DNA of 64,000 nucleotides, taken from NCBI RefSeq assembly GCF_000003815.2, contig NC_049981.1, forward strand, positions 25,047,875 through 25,111,874, read 5' to 3'. The notes beneath the pieces were generated by a model. That model was not told where the DNA came from and did not search any database. It was given only the letters and a program-made list of their open reading frames with translations. Shown piece by piece: positions 11,255 to 25,400 of the stretch (position 1 is its first letter; each line of letters begins with the position of its first letter). A program made the translations under genes and the position numbers. Source of the stretch: Branchiostoma floridae (Eukaryota; Chordata; Leptocardii; Amphioxiformes; Branchiostomatidae).

Positions 11255-11850
11255 ATACCGAAGAAGCACGGACTGGACATGTGTGATCTGATACCAATTT
11301 ACATTGGTTTCGTACGGCCACTTCTGGAGTACGCATGCGTCGTCTGGCACCCGGACTGTCCAGAGATCTATCAGCGAAGAGCGCGTCCAGAAGAGAGCCC
11401 TGAGGATCATACTGGGACCAGAGTACGTCACCTATGAGTCTGCTCTGTGCACAACAGGACTCAGTCGTCTGGACTCTAGGAGGGACATTCTATGTCTTAG
11501 ATATGCGCAATCTCACTGCGGCGAACTCTAGCAGATACAGTTCATGGCTCCCATTGCGGCGGGGGGAGTCCACAACAGAACTTTACGGAATAATGTCAGC
11601 TACACCAGTTTCAAATGTAGGACGTCCCGGTTGAGGAACAGCACTCTCCCCTATTGCGTCAGACTCCTCAATGAAAACTTGTAGTGTTTTTTTAAAGGAA
11701 TCGGACATGTCAGTGTAGTGTATTTAATATGTCGTATATTGTATATATATGTATAGGTATATGTGAAATTTGTGATCATTGTACAAAATTGCAATTCAGC
11801 CGTTAGGCTGCAACAGTTTTTTTAATCCAATAAACCATTTCTCTCTCTCT
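11255..11850 (+). mobile_element. 5'-truncated CR1/L2-like LINE, 3' end
   Basis: Translation of 11263 onward gives the C-terminal part of a non-LTR retrotransposon ORF2 (FVRPLLEYACVVWHPDCP, then in another frame VQKRALRIILGPEYV and LSRLDSRRDILCLRYAQS). Frameshifts and stops show it is dead. The 3' tail carries GCAATTCAGCCGTT...GGCTGCAA (11791-11813) and AATAAACCATT followed by a (CT)n run, matching the tail of the LINE at 29822-32660. The rest of 11860-13490 holds short shadow frames only. Confidence 0.75.
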
Positions 11851-11859
11851 CATACGGAA

Positions 11860-13490
11860 GTCTAAATGTACTTCGTATTGCGTAGGTCATATACGTACTA
11901 TTGTACATGATTAAGGTGTCACAAGAGCGTCTTTAAAGCTTATCTTAAGACACGGAAGCCATGTATACATATACGGGCATCAATTTCGGGAAATGCGTCT
12001 CAGTTTTGAGGGAGTACCGACAGATAATACGAAAATTATATTACCTGTGTAAATGTTTGTTCAATACGCACTATGCACAGTTAAAGTGTCATCTTTGGAG
12101 TGTAGCTAAAGACAGTGCGGAAGGCATGTATATATATACGGACGCTTTTTAAGGTAAATGTCCGTCTTAAGAGTGTGCCTTGCAGACAATATGGAGCTCA
12201 TACACTCTACTGTGTATACCGAGTCCACATGCGCAGTGTATACTCGGTGCCATATACGTTATGTGCACGGTTTAAGTGTCTAAGACACCAACCTGTGATT
12301 GTATCTACATCAACGGGGAAGTCATTTACATATCCCAAGGTGTGAACGCAACGTCAAGGTTTTTCCCAGGACGTTGTTTGCTCCGACATTCCGTGAGTAA
12401 CGTTGTTTCCCGCCAGATAATGAGTGTTGTTGCCGCCCTTGGGTTCGGTTTCCTGTTCTTCATGCCAACCGACCAACGCATCCCCCTTCTTTTACATTTA
12501 GTGCTTCTGCTCAACGAAATCTCATTATATCCGCACGATCGAACTCCAGATACATTGCACATTGCGCCCTTAAAAATGACTTCACACATCAAAGATTTGG
12601 AATGGCTACATTGTTTTCGTTTATTTTGATGGTTTTTGTTTCTGAGATACAGCCATAGATAATTGTGTCATTCTTAAACAAAAGGTACTTGGAATCTGCC
12701 CAAGGCGTAAACGGCGTTAGTCAGCGTTCTTTTGTTCCACAGTGGGCGGTGGTAACTTTTCCTGTGGTTCATATCACACGAAGCAGGGAAGCTGAGAAGA
12801 CAACAAAGAAGTTATTTAAACCTTCAAGTTTATCTGCAACTTTGGTGTCCTGTGAATTGAGTAAAATTTCATTTTGGGGGAATTCTTGACAATTATACGT
12901 TGCGGTCACACTGGCATTCGACGAATTTGCACATGAAGCCCTTATGAACAGGTTATTGGTAATCGTAGTTTTTCTACTGCATTTAAAACCAATGTGCAAT
13001 GCATATAAAAAGATTTGCAGTGTCAAAAGGCGCTTACTATTTAGCGTAACATTGGTGAGATTTATTTTATTTCATCTTAAGTTGCACCCTTTCGCGAACC
13101 GCGAATTGTTGATTTTACAAAATGCAACTTCATGCGCCAAATTGCGCCATTTTGCGCAGAACAGTGCGATGCCCGCTTTACCTGTCACAGGTGTTGCTTA
13201 GTCCTGTTAAGGGTATGACGTAACTCTTCGATGTGATTTGGCTCTGCCGTCTGTCACCCAGGCACTAATTGTCGACGCCACCCCCTCTGGGTACACATAC
13301 ACTGTGACAGGCCCACATATCCGTATAATAGCGTCGCCTGTGCTATAGGTAACGCGAAAACCTGAAAGGCTGCTACGGGAACTTCATTAGTTATGCACCA
13401 GGTGTCATAGGCCAGAACCCACCTCCAGTGCCCCGGGCGCACTGTGCATTCTTTAGACCTACACTAGGCCACCTTTGCCTGTGTTCCAAC
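11860..13490. other. Intergenic DNA upstream of the integrin gene
   Basis: No gene was recognised. A short inverted repeat of GTATACCGAGT/ACTCGGT type lies near 12214-12252. The last 200 bases upstream of the integrin ATG are richer in C and G and presumably contain its 5'UTR and promoter, but I see no defined core promoter element. Confidence 0.3.
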
Positions 13491-16400
13491 ATGGCGTCTC
13501 TTAAGGCGCTCCCGTCTGTTTTCTTTCTTGCGCTCTTAGTGGCCGTTTCTTCCTTCAACTTGGACATCAGAGACCCCGTGATAAAGACGATGCCATCAAA
13601 CACTGAGTTCGGGTATTCGGTGGCGCAACACCACATCAGGGACGGCGATGAGCATGTGTAAGTTGCACCTCTACTCTGTGTACCATAGGCCGCCTTACTC
13701 AACTGACTTTTGCCCTCCAGTGGACGTATAGGTCGTAGGTCTACCCTTGTCTCTGTTTTGTAAAGTCTGTTATCTAAATCTCCCTTAAAAACATATCAAT
13801 CTATTGTACCCAATGTACCAACGAAACTAGAAGTTGTTTGCACTCATTCGGAGTGCCCATGTTTTGTTTTCTGAAATTATGGACACAAGTGAAAGTTGTA
13901 GTACTGTTGTATTATCTCCAACTTGAAAAGCAGATAGAATGAACCGTCTTTACTTTAAAGTTTTCCAAACTTTCTATCCAATCAGAGCCCCGTCTCTGTA
14001 TACATATGGTTAGACTTAACCGGTACCAGTCCAAGACAGACAGGAACCGAGATGATCTCCCTGTCTGTACCCAGTGTTTATGACCTGTCCAGCTTGCTTA
14101 TTGTTCGACATGTTTCACGAGGACAAAGATACCAGATACGCGGCCTTTCTCCAAGTGGTAATTATGGTGTGGTGTGCTTCTAAACTTAAGACTTTTAACT
14201 GCTATGTTTGTTGTGTCTATTTGTATTATGTTAAAGACCGGTCTGTTCTTTGGGCGGAAATGCCGAACAACTTAGGTAGCAAGCTAAATTATTCATAAAA
14301 AATCGACTCTCTTTGTTTGTTAGGCTACAAGCTCTGACATTGTGTTTTTTTGTGATTGTTTTTATGTTTACAGCAAATGTGACTTTTTCAAGGAACCGAA
14401 ATAGATCTAGAGGCAACACAACTCATATCAAGTCCTTGCTTTTCCACGTCTGTCACAAGTTTAGAACAGAATGGAAAGTGTTGCTTCGTTTTGAGTGCAG
14501 ATTGCTACCTTAACGTTCAGAGCGACATTTTGGCTAATGAGATACAATAGCACAATGATATAATCATGTTTCTCTTGGCCTAGGCTTAAAGCATTACATG
14601 ATACACACACAAAACGGAAAAAGTGCACGTTGGATATTTGACGACCGGATATAGATTTTAGTCATGCTTTTTAGTCACAAATGACGCCTACGTTCTCAAA
14701 TTCTGCACCCAAATAAAATATGCTGACCTAGATAATAATGATTGTAAACTGACATATGGGACGCACCAATCGCGTGCAGAATATTTTCCCGCCAGGCAAA
14801 AGAAAATGGGCCTTGTTGTAAATGCGCTTCTCCAATCTCATTCTGGAGAACAAACTATCAAACTAGTCAAACACAACAACCTGACTAAGCAAAAACGACC
14901 ACCTTGAAAGTCAAACAACTTATGATAAGTGTATTTAATTTATTATGAGCATAAATCAATCTTTCATGTCTGGTTTAGCTGAAAGACACCCAAAAGGACG
15001 TAGGTACTAGGTGTTCTACTTGTATGCGACAATTAAGTAACCTCCTTTGTATCCGTGACAAGTCAGTTACGTTTTTGTCTTGTTACATATTCGTCGTACT
15101 TTATCTTATTTCACCGTGCAATTTTTATGCAATCAACATAATTCAAGCAGGCTGTGACAGAACCAGACGCCGACAAGGATCTAAGACAGCCATTTCCGTA
15201 ACAAGGCATATGACTTTTGTACCCGTGATACATGTACATGCACGACTGTTCAAAGAGTTGTGATCGTAAGACGGTCGATCGTACTACCGGGCCCTTATAT
15301 GCAATATCTCATAGATTGAATGCCCATATACCAAAAGCGTAGGTGTGCAAAGTTGTCTATCAAAGTTGTTACATCTGGCAAGAGTTGATGAAGCCGTGAT
15401 GACCATGTAATCAGGGGAGATAGGTAAATAAACGGGAGGCGGAACGTAACTCCAGGGCGAATAGCTTTCGTGAGTGCTTTTGTCACCCTGAAAACCATCT
15501 GGTCAATAGAAGGAGACCACTCGTGTTATCTCGTGAAATAATATACCTGATTTGCCACAAGGGGCGAGCATTTCATGGGGAAAGCGAACTTAACATACTA
15601 AACTTTGTGTCTAGTCGTAGGGTACTAGTGCTGATATCATGCAGGCAAACTGTTCAATAAACTACAGTTTGGTACCTTCGGGGTAAATTGCATAAAAGAC
15701 ACATTGATGCATATGTCATTTCAAAGCGTCAAAAATGGCATTAGATAAGGCAGACCAACTGTCTTAACTATCTGGAGACAGTGGGAGAATCTCAATATAC
15801 TTAAATCTAACATACACATGCATTCAAAGTTTGTTACCTTTGTATGTTTCTCATAAAAATAACTACTACTTTTATCTAGACAATCTATTTTCAAGGAAGC
15901 CTGGTTGGTTTTTTTTACATTCGGTCAATTAAGAATACAGCATAACTAGTTCGTCAAAATAACTTAAGTTGCTTGCACCAAATCTGGTTCGAGATATAAG
16001 ATATAATGTATAGGGCCTATCTATGAAAATACATGGACCTCTTAAGGCAACTGTATAGACGATCTGAGAATTGATAGTAAAAATAATTCTGTGTGGGGTA
16101 TGTTTCACTCCTGCTTGATACGCAAACTAAACATATTCTGAATATATTTGTACAATATATGAGTTAGGTACTAATTTATGCCCAGATGTGTTAGGAATCT
16201 GTGCGTGTTCTCGCTCGGGGGTAGCATGTACGGGTACGGACTCCATATTGCTCCTAAAAACCAGTCCGACGAGGTGATTTGGGACGACCTTTTCAAAAGG
16301 GTCAAACAGCGAAGCGGTGACAATACGATCAAATGAACCCACTACCTACATGTACCGAGGCAAAACCAATGGGATTGAAGGGTAGTCAGTTTGGCCATAG

Positions 16401-19400
16401 AAATCTTACGTAAGGCCATACTCTGGTCGTCTCAAAACTGAAGAGGGTATGCGAAGAAAAAAAAGGCTGGGCACCAAAAAGTTTGTTATGGTTGTTTTCA
16501 ATATTTTTTTAAATTTCTTTCTTGAACTTCTCCATTACAATATCATGATTCCTAAGTGTTCAGGATGGTTAAACAAATGGCTGAACAGACATAGTATAGT
16601 TAACCCAAACATACCCAGGATCATGATAAATGTTGTAACAATGTAAACGGAAATAAATATATGCTTTGCAATGATGCCCAGTACTATACAATTGATAAAA
16701 TGGAAATGGACATATGGTTGATCAACTTTAAAGCTAATAAATCAAACTTTCTCCGTCTGTCACAGATTGCTCGTTGGTGCACCGAAGGCCAACAGTAGGT
16801 ACCTGCCGGGGGTGGTCGAACCAGGCACCGTGTACAGGTGCCCCGTCACTTCGGAAAAGGACGACTGCGAGGAGTTGAACTTTGACAACGCGCGTAAGTT
16901 CTTGTTATCTCATCTGTTGTGCATATTGGCGTGGATGTAATCCACATAATTCCTTGGCCGGGGTGTTTGTATCTGTCTTATTTATCTCTTTTTGTATTTG
17001 TACATATAGATATTTATCTTTCACTCATTGTTGCCTTATTTCCTTAGATTGTTGGTGCATTTCCCATGTATTCTAATTGTACATTGTTTGTGTGCTCTTA
17101 ATTAAAGTCAGGTTTGTTAATTGCATAATTGGCATACGCTGTCTTAATCATAAACATTAAACTTGCTGTATATCAATAAGAGAGTTCTCGAAGGTCGAGG
17201 GTGAAGGCCCCTGAGACACCAACAAAATGCGTTCTAAATTGCTATCTACCAATGGAATCTGGACATGTAAAACGAATGGCCGACACAAGAACTGTTTATG
17301 AGTCAGGGGGTTTCACCTTTGACCTTGCTTATGCGGACTTAAAATCGCGAATCTCCTTATCAAAATTTGCAATCAAGCTAATGTTAACGTTTTTACATTT
17401 GATCTGGACGAGTGAGTAAACATAAAACTAAAGAGACAGGATGACGTTTTAAATGAACTATTCAGAGATAGCGTCTACTAAAATCGAAATAGTTCCTTTA
17501 ACGCTTTGTGTCAACATTATTTGATGTCACCCAAGAAAAGAAACTCCAAAACTAGAAAGGCCAATTCCATTTCCTTTTTTTATAAGAGACAATTCCGATT
17601 TTGAACGCATTTTTAGGATTTGCTTTAAACTTTTTTTCTAAAAAGAAACTTTACAGGCAGAAATTTGGTTTCAGTTGTTACAGGTAACCAACCTCGGTTG
17701 TCCACTACGGTACAGAGATCTCAGATTGGTATATGTAAAACATAAAATCTGCATTCAAAAATTTGTCCAAATGCATGACCATTCGATGTACTTAAATGAA
17801 TGATAGTGGGCGTCTTTTAAATCTCTATTTGTCTTCAACTGAAGAGCCCAATCGCAACTTGGAGAATAAAGAAAAGCAGTTCATGGGTGGAGCCATTGCA
17901 GCTGACGTTCTGAGTGGAGAGCCGGGCAAAGTGGCGGTAGGAAGTCGTCCTTTGCCTACTCGTTGTGTTGCACAGTACTCTGACATCTCACACTCACAGT
18001 TGATTTTCTTTGAAGTTTCTGTAAACAAATAGCATAAAGTTTTTGTTCTGTACATTTTATTTAATTGTATTGTAAACGGACTCAAGACAGAAGTGTGTAA
18101 CCAAATGTAACACTCCTGGAGATCCAAATAAACAAACAAACATGGCAATATGTCATTTTCAACATCATATTGTAATCATATAGATGCATTTTGTAAGAGC
18201 ACAAGTATATCAAGAAACTAATCAAAGAACGTTAACTACACATTTTCACATCAGCCAATTTTCAAGGCTGTTTAAAGCCCCAAATTCAAACTGTTAACAG
18301 GGTGTGAAATACAGGAAGACAGATTTATACTTCCGAGGACTAAACAACTTTGTGTCTGCCATCTTCAGATCTGTGGCCACCAGTACAAGAAAGTTGAAGG
18401 ATCTGGAGAGTTAAGGAAAGAGGCCCCGGTCGGACGCTGTTTCTTCTTGGAGAATGACTTTCGAGGGGAGATTGATGACCGGACGTAGGTGTAGGCTTGT
18501 TAGCCAGGATGACAACCAATGACTAAGGCCCCTTTTCACTAAACGGCGATCAAGCCTGTGCTGTCACTGCGACCTAAAACGGATGTGTGTAACATCTGAT
18601 TTCATACTGGCTATATCATACAAAATGTAAAAGCGTGAAAGGCAACAAAATGCAAAAAGCGTAACAAAATTCGTTTTTTGTTGTTGTATACAATTCGTAT
18701 AGCGTTCTGTCAAATTTTAGGTCGCAAAATTCAATTAAAAAGCGCAAAAAGTTTTTTCTATACAATTCGTTGCGCATTCTGTCAAATTTTGATTAGGTCG
18801 CAAAGAGACGGCGGCGGGTGTGCCGTTCTGGGGGAAAGAGGTAGAAATGAGCGTTTTCATCCTTCCACATTCCAATGAATATGGCAGGTGCTGACCGGTA
18901 CCGCCAAGTTGGTGTCTCCAATTTACAATTGCCTTTTCAATTAATCGTTAATCTCAAGAGCTCAAGTGTACGCTGCAATTTTGTGTTTTATTCATAATTC
19001 TTCTGTTACATGTACTAGCATGTTCTAAAAGAAGCTGTAGATATTTACAACTTTAAATTTACCTTTCAATGTACAAAACGCTTGAGTTACGATTCTCTGA
19101 AATGGTGATAGGGACACCAACATTTAGCGGTGGCAACGTTGATGACATCACTCAAAAATGCTACACAGTCTTACCTGCCTTGTTCACATGTATATGCACA
19201 AGCACTACCTACAGTAGTAGCACACGCACTACTACATATTGCATCATTTGTGATTATTTTGTTGAGCTCCCATGGGTCTAAAAGCAATTCCGCTGCACCT
19301 TGTTTGCTAAGTTAGTTTGTTACTTACCTACTTTACTCAACTTTACTTTACTTTGCAACTGACTACAAACTCGAAGCTGAAAACGCAACGAATGTACGGT

Positions 19401-22400
19401 ACGGTACTGTTCGCGTGCGGCACTGGTTGCTCAACCGACCAGTCTTTAATGATCTAGGCAAAATGGTCAGCAATCCAACCCAATTGACAACGACGTTTTT
19501 CTGCTTTCATAGACCTTTCGGAGACACTGGCAGTTTTGATCACGAGCAGTATGGGTATGCACAGGCAGGAACATCAGTGGTCTTTAGTCCTCACTTCGTT
19601 CCCGGTCCGGTACGTAAACCCACTATTCAATACTACGCACAGAACATAATGCGGGGAAGTATTGAAGATGTGCAATGCAAACGTGGAACCTTAACTGTTT
19701 AGAAGGACTCTGCATTCGTTCTAAAAATGCTGACATTTCTTGACAGTTTGATGCACAATGTGACTGTTACCTTGCGAATCCCATTACATGCATGTCAAAC
19801 CTTCATAGTCATTTCTTTTAATTAAACAGATGATTTATCAACACGACAGTAGTCCATACAATCCATGTGGTCAGCTGAATTTCCACATAGAGTAAACGAT
19901 AACAAATTTTAACATTAACTTTAACATGCTTGAGGTTATCGTTTGCGTTGGTCAGCTGTCAGCCAATCAGATACTAGTACTCCCCTCCTGTTATTGGAGT
20001 AAAGGAAGGCTACTACTGTAGTACCAGCCAATCACGTTGCCTCTAGACCGTAGGCGACGACGTGATTGGTTGGTGACGGCTGGCCAGCGCTGACGTCGCC
20101 ACTGAGAAGGACGGATCACAAACCAGTTCGCCAGGGCTGGGCTGGAGTCATTGCTGATGACATGTACAAACAGTGGGTCTGTACCCGAGAGAATGGATTA
20201 ATAGCCCTTAGCCACACACACACAAAAACACACTTTAAATTCTTATTCTTTGTAGGACGACTTTACATATTCAGGAGGTGACTATGAGGTGGATATCGTG
20301 CTGGGAAACCTAGGAGTTTACAGCTGGACTGGTAAGGAAATACTAAGTTCACGTTGACGGTTGAGCTTGTACATTCCGAAATCTTGGAAGTTATTTCAAC
20401 ATTCGTGTCTCAATCAAACTGTTACAAATAGTTATTACCACTACATAGCAGTACATATGTATGTAATATTATTTTGTAATTTATGGCAGGTACTAATTAA
20501 GCAAAAAAGATTATATATGCAAATAAGAGTATAATTTGCATAATTAATGTAGCATCATTCCTCATTGGTAAATAGTGGGAATTACATACTTGTGATATCT
20601 TTAACTTAGTTGAAGGTGTACAGCAGTATGCATATGAAAATGTAAGTGAGCCAGCCATTTGCATAATCTATGATGAAATGCAAAGAGAAAGGTCAATATA
20701 TGTTGTTGAATATTATGCTTATTGCAGCCTTATTTGCATAATCAATTAGACAAGATGAGACAATGAAATTAATCTACAAGTGGAGGTATGAGGTTGCTGA
20801 ACTCTTGTTTCATTCTGAAGTGCTAATTACAGAAATCAGTCTACTTTTTGTACATTCTATTCATTGATTTATTTGATACAAAATGCACAAATGTTACAAA
20901 ATCTAATGTTGAGCTGATGGAAATTTTTTTCAGGTACTGTATACTCGACTTCTGGATCCGAAAACCCCCTGGATCAGTCGAAGTTTGCCAAAAAGGGTGG
21001 TTTGGGGAAGAACAATCTGGAACCTCTCGGTATAGATAAAGGAGCTATGTTGGGTGAGTCAAAACTGTCCAAGTGCGTACATGTATGTGCATTGATCAAC
21101 CGGTGGTTATCTGAGTGTCAGTCCCATATTGTAGCCTCCATAGCAGGCCAGCAAAAGTGTATCATGAGCCATTAAAAAAGCCCCAGAGAGCCTGCTATGG
21201 AGGCTAGATTGATATATACATTTTGAAGAGAGTCATTCCGCGAAAACTACAACTTGTGCGGGCCGGTAATTGCTCCGTTCAAAGTCTGAATTATTCAGCT
21301 GTCCTGTTTAGATATCATCAGTTTGAAGGGCAGTTGGGGCGTTTGCCCCTTCCCTGCCAGGGCTTTGGGGCGATTGCCCTTCCAGGACATGGCGTGCCAG
21401 TATGGTGATTGCCCCGAACTGGACTAGGGGAGCCAATGGGGGTGAGTGACCAATAGGACTTCTGGTACCAGTTTTGGGTGATTGCCCCCAACAAGCCTGG
21501 GATGCGATTGCCCAACAGGACTTCGGGTGCCGACGGGGGCGATCGCCGCTAGGATGCCTTGGGATGTCAATGTGGGCAAATTTACTCGGTTTGGGGGGAT
21601 TGCCCCCAACAAGACTTCCCACAAGACTTGGGGGCAATAGCCCCTACCAGGGGAATGAAAGTACATGACAAGCAGATTTTGCACATGTCAAATATTTTGT
21701 CAACCTGCTGTCTGTTCATTGTATGTAAGCTCTGTGCACAACATTTTACCAGTCTCGGCTGACCAGTGTAATGTACCTGCTGTCTCATTTTCGATAGATA
21801 TAAGACACAAGTACAATCTGTGAATAGTTTCATCAGGTTTGTAAGTAATTGGATGACAAAGGTCTTTACACAACCTGAAGTGTTTTATTCAAGCCAACAT
21901 TACGGTAACCTAAACAAGTGTTCTTCAAGGATGACTGTTCTGTTTTGCACTGCAAAAAGGTAAGCAGTCAGAAATGCCATGAGGAAGGTGGCTGACAGTC
22001 AAATGTTGGATTGAATAAAACACTTGTGTAACTTTGTCATGATCCTAAAACAGTTACTACAATCTGTTTTTGTTATTTCCACCAACAGGTACATCAGTAA
22101 CATGTGGAAAATTCCGAGACTTCACAAGCGACTTTATCGACTACGGGTTTGACTACATTGGAGGCGCGCCGGGCCACAACCAAAGTCTTGGAGGAGTCGC
22201 GTTTTTCCACAAGTCCATTCCGGATGATACGCAGAACTCCGACAACATGCTGTTTCCTTCCTTCATCCTCCAGGGGGAGCAATACAAGTCTGGTTTTGGC
22301 TATGCAGTCTTAGCTATAGATCTGAACAATGACGGGTGCGTTTCCTAAAATCTTTCAGACAAAATTGAGTAATAACCTTTAATATGCCTAAAACGTAGTT

Positions 22401-25400
22401 CAGTGCTCATGAGTCAAACTAAATCCAATCCAATTTTGTTAAGTTGCTCCAGAGAAGGAAGCCTTGACTTGTTGTTTTTCATATTGCTTGATTCTAAATG
22501 GTTTTTGCAGGTTTTCACAGTGTTTGATAGTACAAATACAAGACACATATATTTGCGAAAGACGTCAAAAGCGCAAAAATAAAACTTACCCCAAACATTC
22601 CAATGTCTACTGAATAGAGTTAGATCAAAGTTTTAAAATGTTTGTTCTTATCTTCACTATTAGGTATGATGACCTTGCTGTTGGTGCACCACAGTATATT
22701 GGTGCAGATGGAAAGGGAGGTGCAGTGTACATCTACATCAACCCTGCAGATCCAGCCCTCAGTCCAGTAAGCTACATAATAGTATACTGACACCTCCTTA
22801 CCACTGAAACAAAATCTTTTCTTAGTACGTATCAAAAGGATTTCATTGATAAAGTGTGTTTGTACGTTTGCTGTCTATCAAATCATAATGTTACTTTTTG
22901 CATCTATCAAATCATAATGTTACTTTTTGCATCATATTCAATTTATAAAGTCGAATACAGAGGTAATAGATATCCAATTTTACTTTTTTTAGTCATTCGA
23001 CAGTTGCTCAATAGACTCAATTCAGTGAAAAAAAGTTTCAAAAGATCTTGGAAGAAGGGGAAAGGTTTTGTTTCAAATCGTTTTGCCCATAGGATTGATC
23101 AGTGTGACCATCCTGCTTTGCTTCATTCATTCATTGGGGTGAAGTTTTTTTGTCTTCATTTATGTGTGGAATAAAGGCCATTGCCTCGGCCCTTGAGCTG
23201 CGCAGTGAATCCTCAGTATGGCTGAGACAAAATTACCAAGTAAGTAGGTTTGTCCAACTGCTGAAGAGCTAAACTATGTACATGTACGTATACATGTAGG
23301 CCCCGAAAAAGGGTTCTAGGATACTTGATTGAGAACACGTTTTTGCTTGTCATTCCTACTGATTGCTCAGACAGGAGTGCATTTATCATTGGGCTTTTCA
23401 TCCCCCGAACAGAATAATGACGGGCGCTTGGACAACGTTCAACCAATCAAACTCCACGGAGAGGTGAAGGGCGATTCTTTCTTTGGAGCCTCTCTAGCGA
23501 GGATGGGTGACATGAACGGAGATGGCTATCAAGGTGTGTATGGTTCTAGATCTGAGGTAACATTACGCTTTCCCTTTATCCATTGCTGTTTTTATAAAAG
23601 GATCAACGATGAATATTTATTGTGTTGGAAAACAAATGGTTACAAGTGATTTGAAATGTGTATGAATCCCAGTGCATTTAAACAATTATGTTATACATGT
23701 CTGCTTTTGTATCTTATATAACTATCATATTACCAATGTTAAGAACTGTACCTTTACAGGATTTATAATTCCTGTGTACTGGAACATTAAACACAAAACT
23801 GCAGCTTATCTATAGCACAATCATTGTCATCATATAATTGTCATCATATAATTGTCAACATATAATTGTCATCATATAACATGCATCAAAACAATTTCTG
23901 CTGCAATACCATAGAAAGCTGCTATGTGACACACAATCAAACTTGCCCTTCATTTTCCTGACACCTGTTTGATTCTTAGACAAAATACAGATCCATCCAC
24001 AGCATCTGGACTAATATGCTGTCCACTCACAAAAACACACAGAGAATATAACCTTTTTGCAAAAAAAAAAATGATTCATCCACAGTTTTCATCTGTTTAA
24101 GTGTTATGCTGTCCACACACAAAACCACACAAAGAATATGACCTTCATGGCAAAGGCAATGATAACATCTACCCTCCATTGTTGCAGACCTGGCTGTTGG
24201 AGCACCTTATCAAGATGGTGGCAAAGGGGCCATCTACATCTTCCTTGGCAGCAGCAGTGGCATCATTCAGAGTGCCGCACAGGTCATCAGGAGTTCGAAG
24301 CTGAGCTCCCCGGTCCGTAACCTCGGCGTTGCACTGTCCGGAGGACTGGACATGGATGGGAACGGCTATCCGGACCTGCTGGTGGGGGATGGGGAAGGGA
24401 CAGCCATGTTGTTCAGGTATGTACATATTCTCAAGGACCTAACATGGTTAATATTATAACAAAACAAAAAATGAAAAGCATCTGACAGTGTTTTTTTGGT
24501 CAATAACACCAATGGCCATAACATGTAAGAGCTGTTTTATGCAACATTGCAATATAACTTTTGTGAATATAACTTTTGGTAGATTTCTACTTGTAAGTAT
24601 TAATGTTATTGGCATTGATGTTGTCAAAATATGTCATGTACCTCTCTGATATTACTGAACATGATGTTTTCACAGGGCTCGACCTGTTGTTGACCTGAAA
24701 CCTTTAAGCCCCAACAATGAGCCTCTGGTCATGGTACCCAGGCCAGGTGAGATGAACTCTGACAAGATCAAACCAGATCAGGTGGTCTGTCAGCTGGACC
24801 AAAACAGCCCTGCTGATGTCTATGCCTGGTGAGACAACTTCCTATTCCACGTCATTTTTTCCCCTAATTTTGTTGTCAATTACAGTACTTAATACTTGGT
24901 AGATAACAAAGGTCTTTTTATACAACAAATTCTATTCAAGACTGAGTCGTCTCGGTGACCTGTTAATAGCGACACCTAGCTGCTGTGCATATTAGTATCT
25001 GTCAGAATTGCCCTTAGGAGGGGGACATATGGTCACCAAAATGTCAGTCTTGAATAAAACACTGTCTTGGTTTTGTACAAAAACGTTTGACTTAATAACC
25101 TGGTGAAACTATTGTAACTAATTGAAATTATCGTTAATTTTGCTGAATACATTGCACATTTACTTTTTATTATCTTAGTCTACCTTCTTCATTAGACTGC
25201 AGAAATATCACCATCTTCATAAAATTTGTTTGCAGTGTCGAGGTCAAGGTGTCATTCCAGTACGATGATGTCCAAGATCGCCCGTTTGGCCCTAACGAAA
25301 TTGGTAAGTACAAAGTATTGTGACTCGGATTCAGTTTCAGTTTATTTATTTTACCAGGAATACATCTCAGGTCAGCGTTGACCTGTTTTTCAGGCAATCC

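Larger units (their letters stand above)
13491..24416 (+). other. ITGA6: Integrin exons 1-11: signal peptide and beta-propeller
   Basis: FG-GAP repeats are recognisable (LLVGAPKAN, DLAVGAPQY, DLAVGAPYQ, DLLVGDGEG). Three Ca2+-binding DxNxDGxxD-type loops are intact: DLNNDGYDD spanning the exon 8/9 junction (about residue 343), DMNGDGYQD spanning exons 10/11 (about 417) and DMDGNGYPD in exon 11 (about 475). The HEQYGYAQAGTSVVF segment corresponds to the HEQFGFCQQG region of alpha7. In the third blade region the sequence runs directly from YSWTG into the next blade, so no I domain is inserted. The large first intron (13658-16765) shows nothing recognisable. Confidence 0.88.

Noticed and set aside
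21308-21684. Overlapping open frames on both strands in the GC-rich block
   Set aside because: Low-complexity Pro/Gly/Ser frames in several registers arise from the minisatellite; no splice sites or start context support a gene.
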